This document shows positions 63,152 to 64,000 of a stretch of DNA of 64,000 nt, one piece after another. Positions within the stretch are counted from its first letter, which is position 1, and the number at the start of each line of letters is the position of its first letter. The notes under the pieces are model-generated. The model ran no database searches. It was not told the origin of the DNA and was given only the letters and a program-made list of their open reading frames with translations. Origin of the DNA: Diprion similis (lineage: Eukaryota; Arthropoda; Insecta; Hymenoptera; Diprionidae); NCBI RefSeq assembly GCF_021155765.1, contig NC_060117.1, positions 3,424,001 to 3,488,000 on the forward strand, given 5' to 3'. The position numbers and the translations under genes were made by a program.

Positions 63152-64000
63152 GGGGGGGATAAGGGTTTACGCTTTCGAAAAATCGAAGTTTTTTTTTTCC
63201 TTATCTTATTGTTAAACATTTCAAGAATATAGTCTCAAAATTTTAAGTCGATCTGAGCAAAACTCTTGAAGGGGGGGGGGGGGGGGGGGGGGTAAGGGTT
63301 TCAGCGTAAAAAAAACACTTTTTTTGTGAATTTTTTTTGAAAGTATGGATTGAGCAAATTTATTGAAACCTTTTGTACATTATTAAGCATACTTTCAACA
63401 ATATTCTGTAATTTTTTCATGTAGAAATATTGCAAAACAAGCCGGTGAAAGAGCTTTTTTTCTTCACTTTTTTAGCTCAATAAACTTTAAACGCGTTTTT
63501 CTCAAAACTACTTTTTCAAAGTCCGTGTTCACTGCCATTTACAAACTACTTGACCGATTCATTCCGAACTTGGTACACATTTTCTACATATAAAATACCT
63601 CCCCCCAACGTTTAGTTAAAATTTTATTTTTAACATTAAGGGGGTTTCCCACCCACAAAATGACGGAATTTTTCGTGGAAAATAGCAGTTTACACTTTAG
63701 ATGGCCACCAAAAATTATTAAATGAAAAAAAAAATTATCGTAGAACGTTGGGGGGAGGATTTGATAATACTTTGACTAAATTTTAATGGATTTTGACTTC
63801 AGATAATTTCCGACCAAGATATAGTGAACATTGCAAATGGTTTTTTTTCTAAGACGTTCTGGGGCAAGCTCTGTCACCGGCTTGTTTTGCAATATTTCTG
63901 CATGAAAAAATTACAGAATATTGTTAAAAGTATGCTTAATAATGTACAAAAGGTTTCAATGAATTTGCTGAATCCGTAGTTTCAAAAAAAATTCACAAAA
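63152..64000 (-). mobile_element. TTAA-flanked inverted-repeat element, second copy (inverted, cut by window end)
   Basis: Starts after TTAA (63148-63151) with gggggggataagggttta, the reverse complement of the 3' end of the copy at 58425, and runs off the window with the final few tens of bases missing. Its internal G run is expanded to 22 consecutive G (63271-63292), where the other copy has 8 C. It lies in the NTHL1 intron. Confidence 0.85.

Overview
The window is eukaryotic and looks like an insect nuclear genome. Introns are short (70 bp to about 1 kb) with GT/AG ends, intergenic DNA is AT-rich, and there are inverted-repeat transposon remnants. The conserved proteins at the right end (RPB5, INTS13/Asunder, ANCHR/ZFYVE19, NTHL1) read as insect orthologues. 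I suspect Hymenoptera, but nothing here proves the order.

Layout. (1) 1-21.4 kb is an almost pure tandem satellite with a 304-bp monomer, about 70 copies, open on the left. It has higher-order structure: a block of 18 monomers (5,473 bp) is repeated in tandem, and the first 2.69 kb recurs 13,986 bp downstream. The array ends in one diverged monomer, and a much older relic monomer lies at 22.7 kb. (2) 25.2-53.4 kb is a tandem family of seven intact plus-strand SLC17-type major-facilitator transporters (sialin / inorganic phosphate cotransporter-like). All start with a tiny first coding exon. Genes 1 and 2 have four coding exons; genes 3-7 have three. Genes 4 and 5 are a very recent duplication. 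A deleted copy of a gene-6-like locus and older exon fragments lie between them. (3) 54.4-63.0 kb is a compact housekeeping block: ZFYVE19 (minus), RPB5 (plus; head-to-head with ZFYVE19 across a promoter rich in ATCGAT), INTS13/Asunder (plus, nine coding exons), and the last coding exon of NTHL1 (minus, running off the right edge).

Mobile and repeat elements: a 370-380 bp double-foldback element occurs three times, each in an intron of the transporter cluster. A 227-bp terminal-inverted-repeat element sits in intron 2 of genes 4 and 5. A TTAA-flanked element of about 0.9 kb with long inverted repeats sits in INTS13 intron 1 and, inverted, next to the NTHL1 exon.

How the genes work together: the seven transporters are presumably membrane carriers for anions (phosphate, organic acids, sialic acid or similar). 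Six of seven lack the TM4 acidic residue that drives proton coupling in characterised SLC17 proteins, so the cluster may have diverged in mechanism. The housekeeping block has no functional link to it; it marks where the lineage-specific expansion ends. Exon models were read by hand from splice signals, frame and paralogue comparison, without transcript data.
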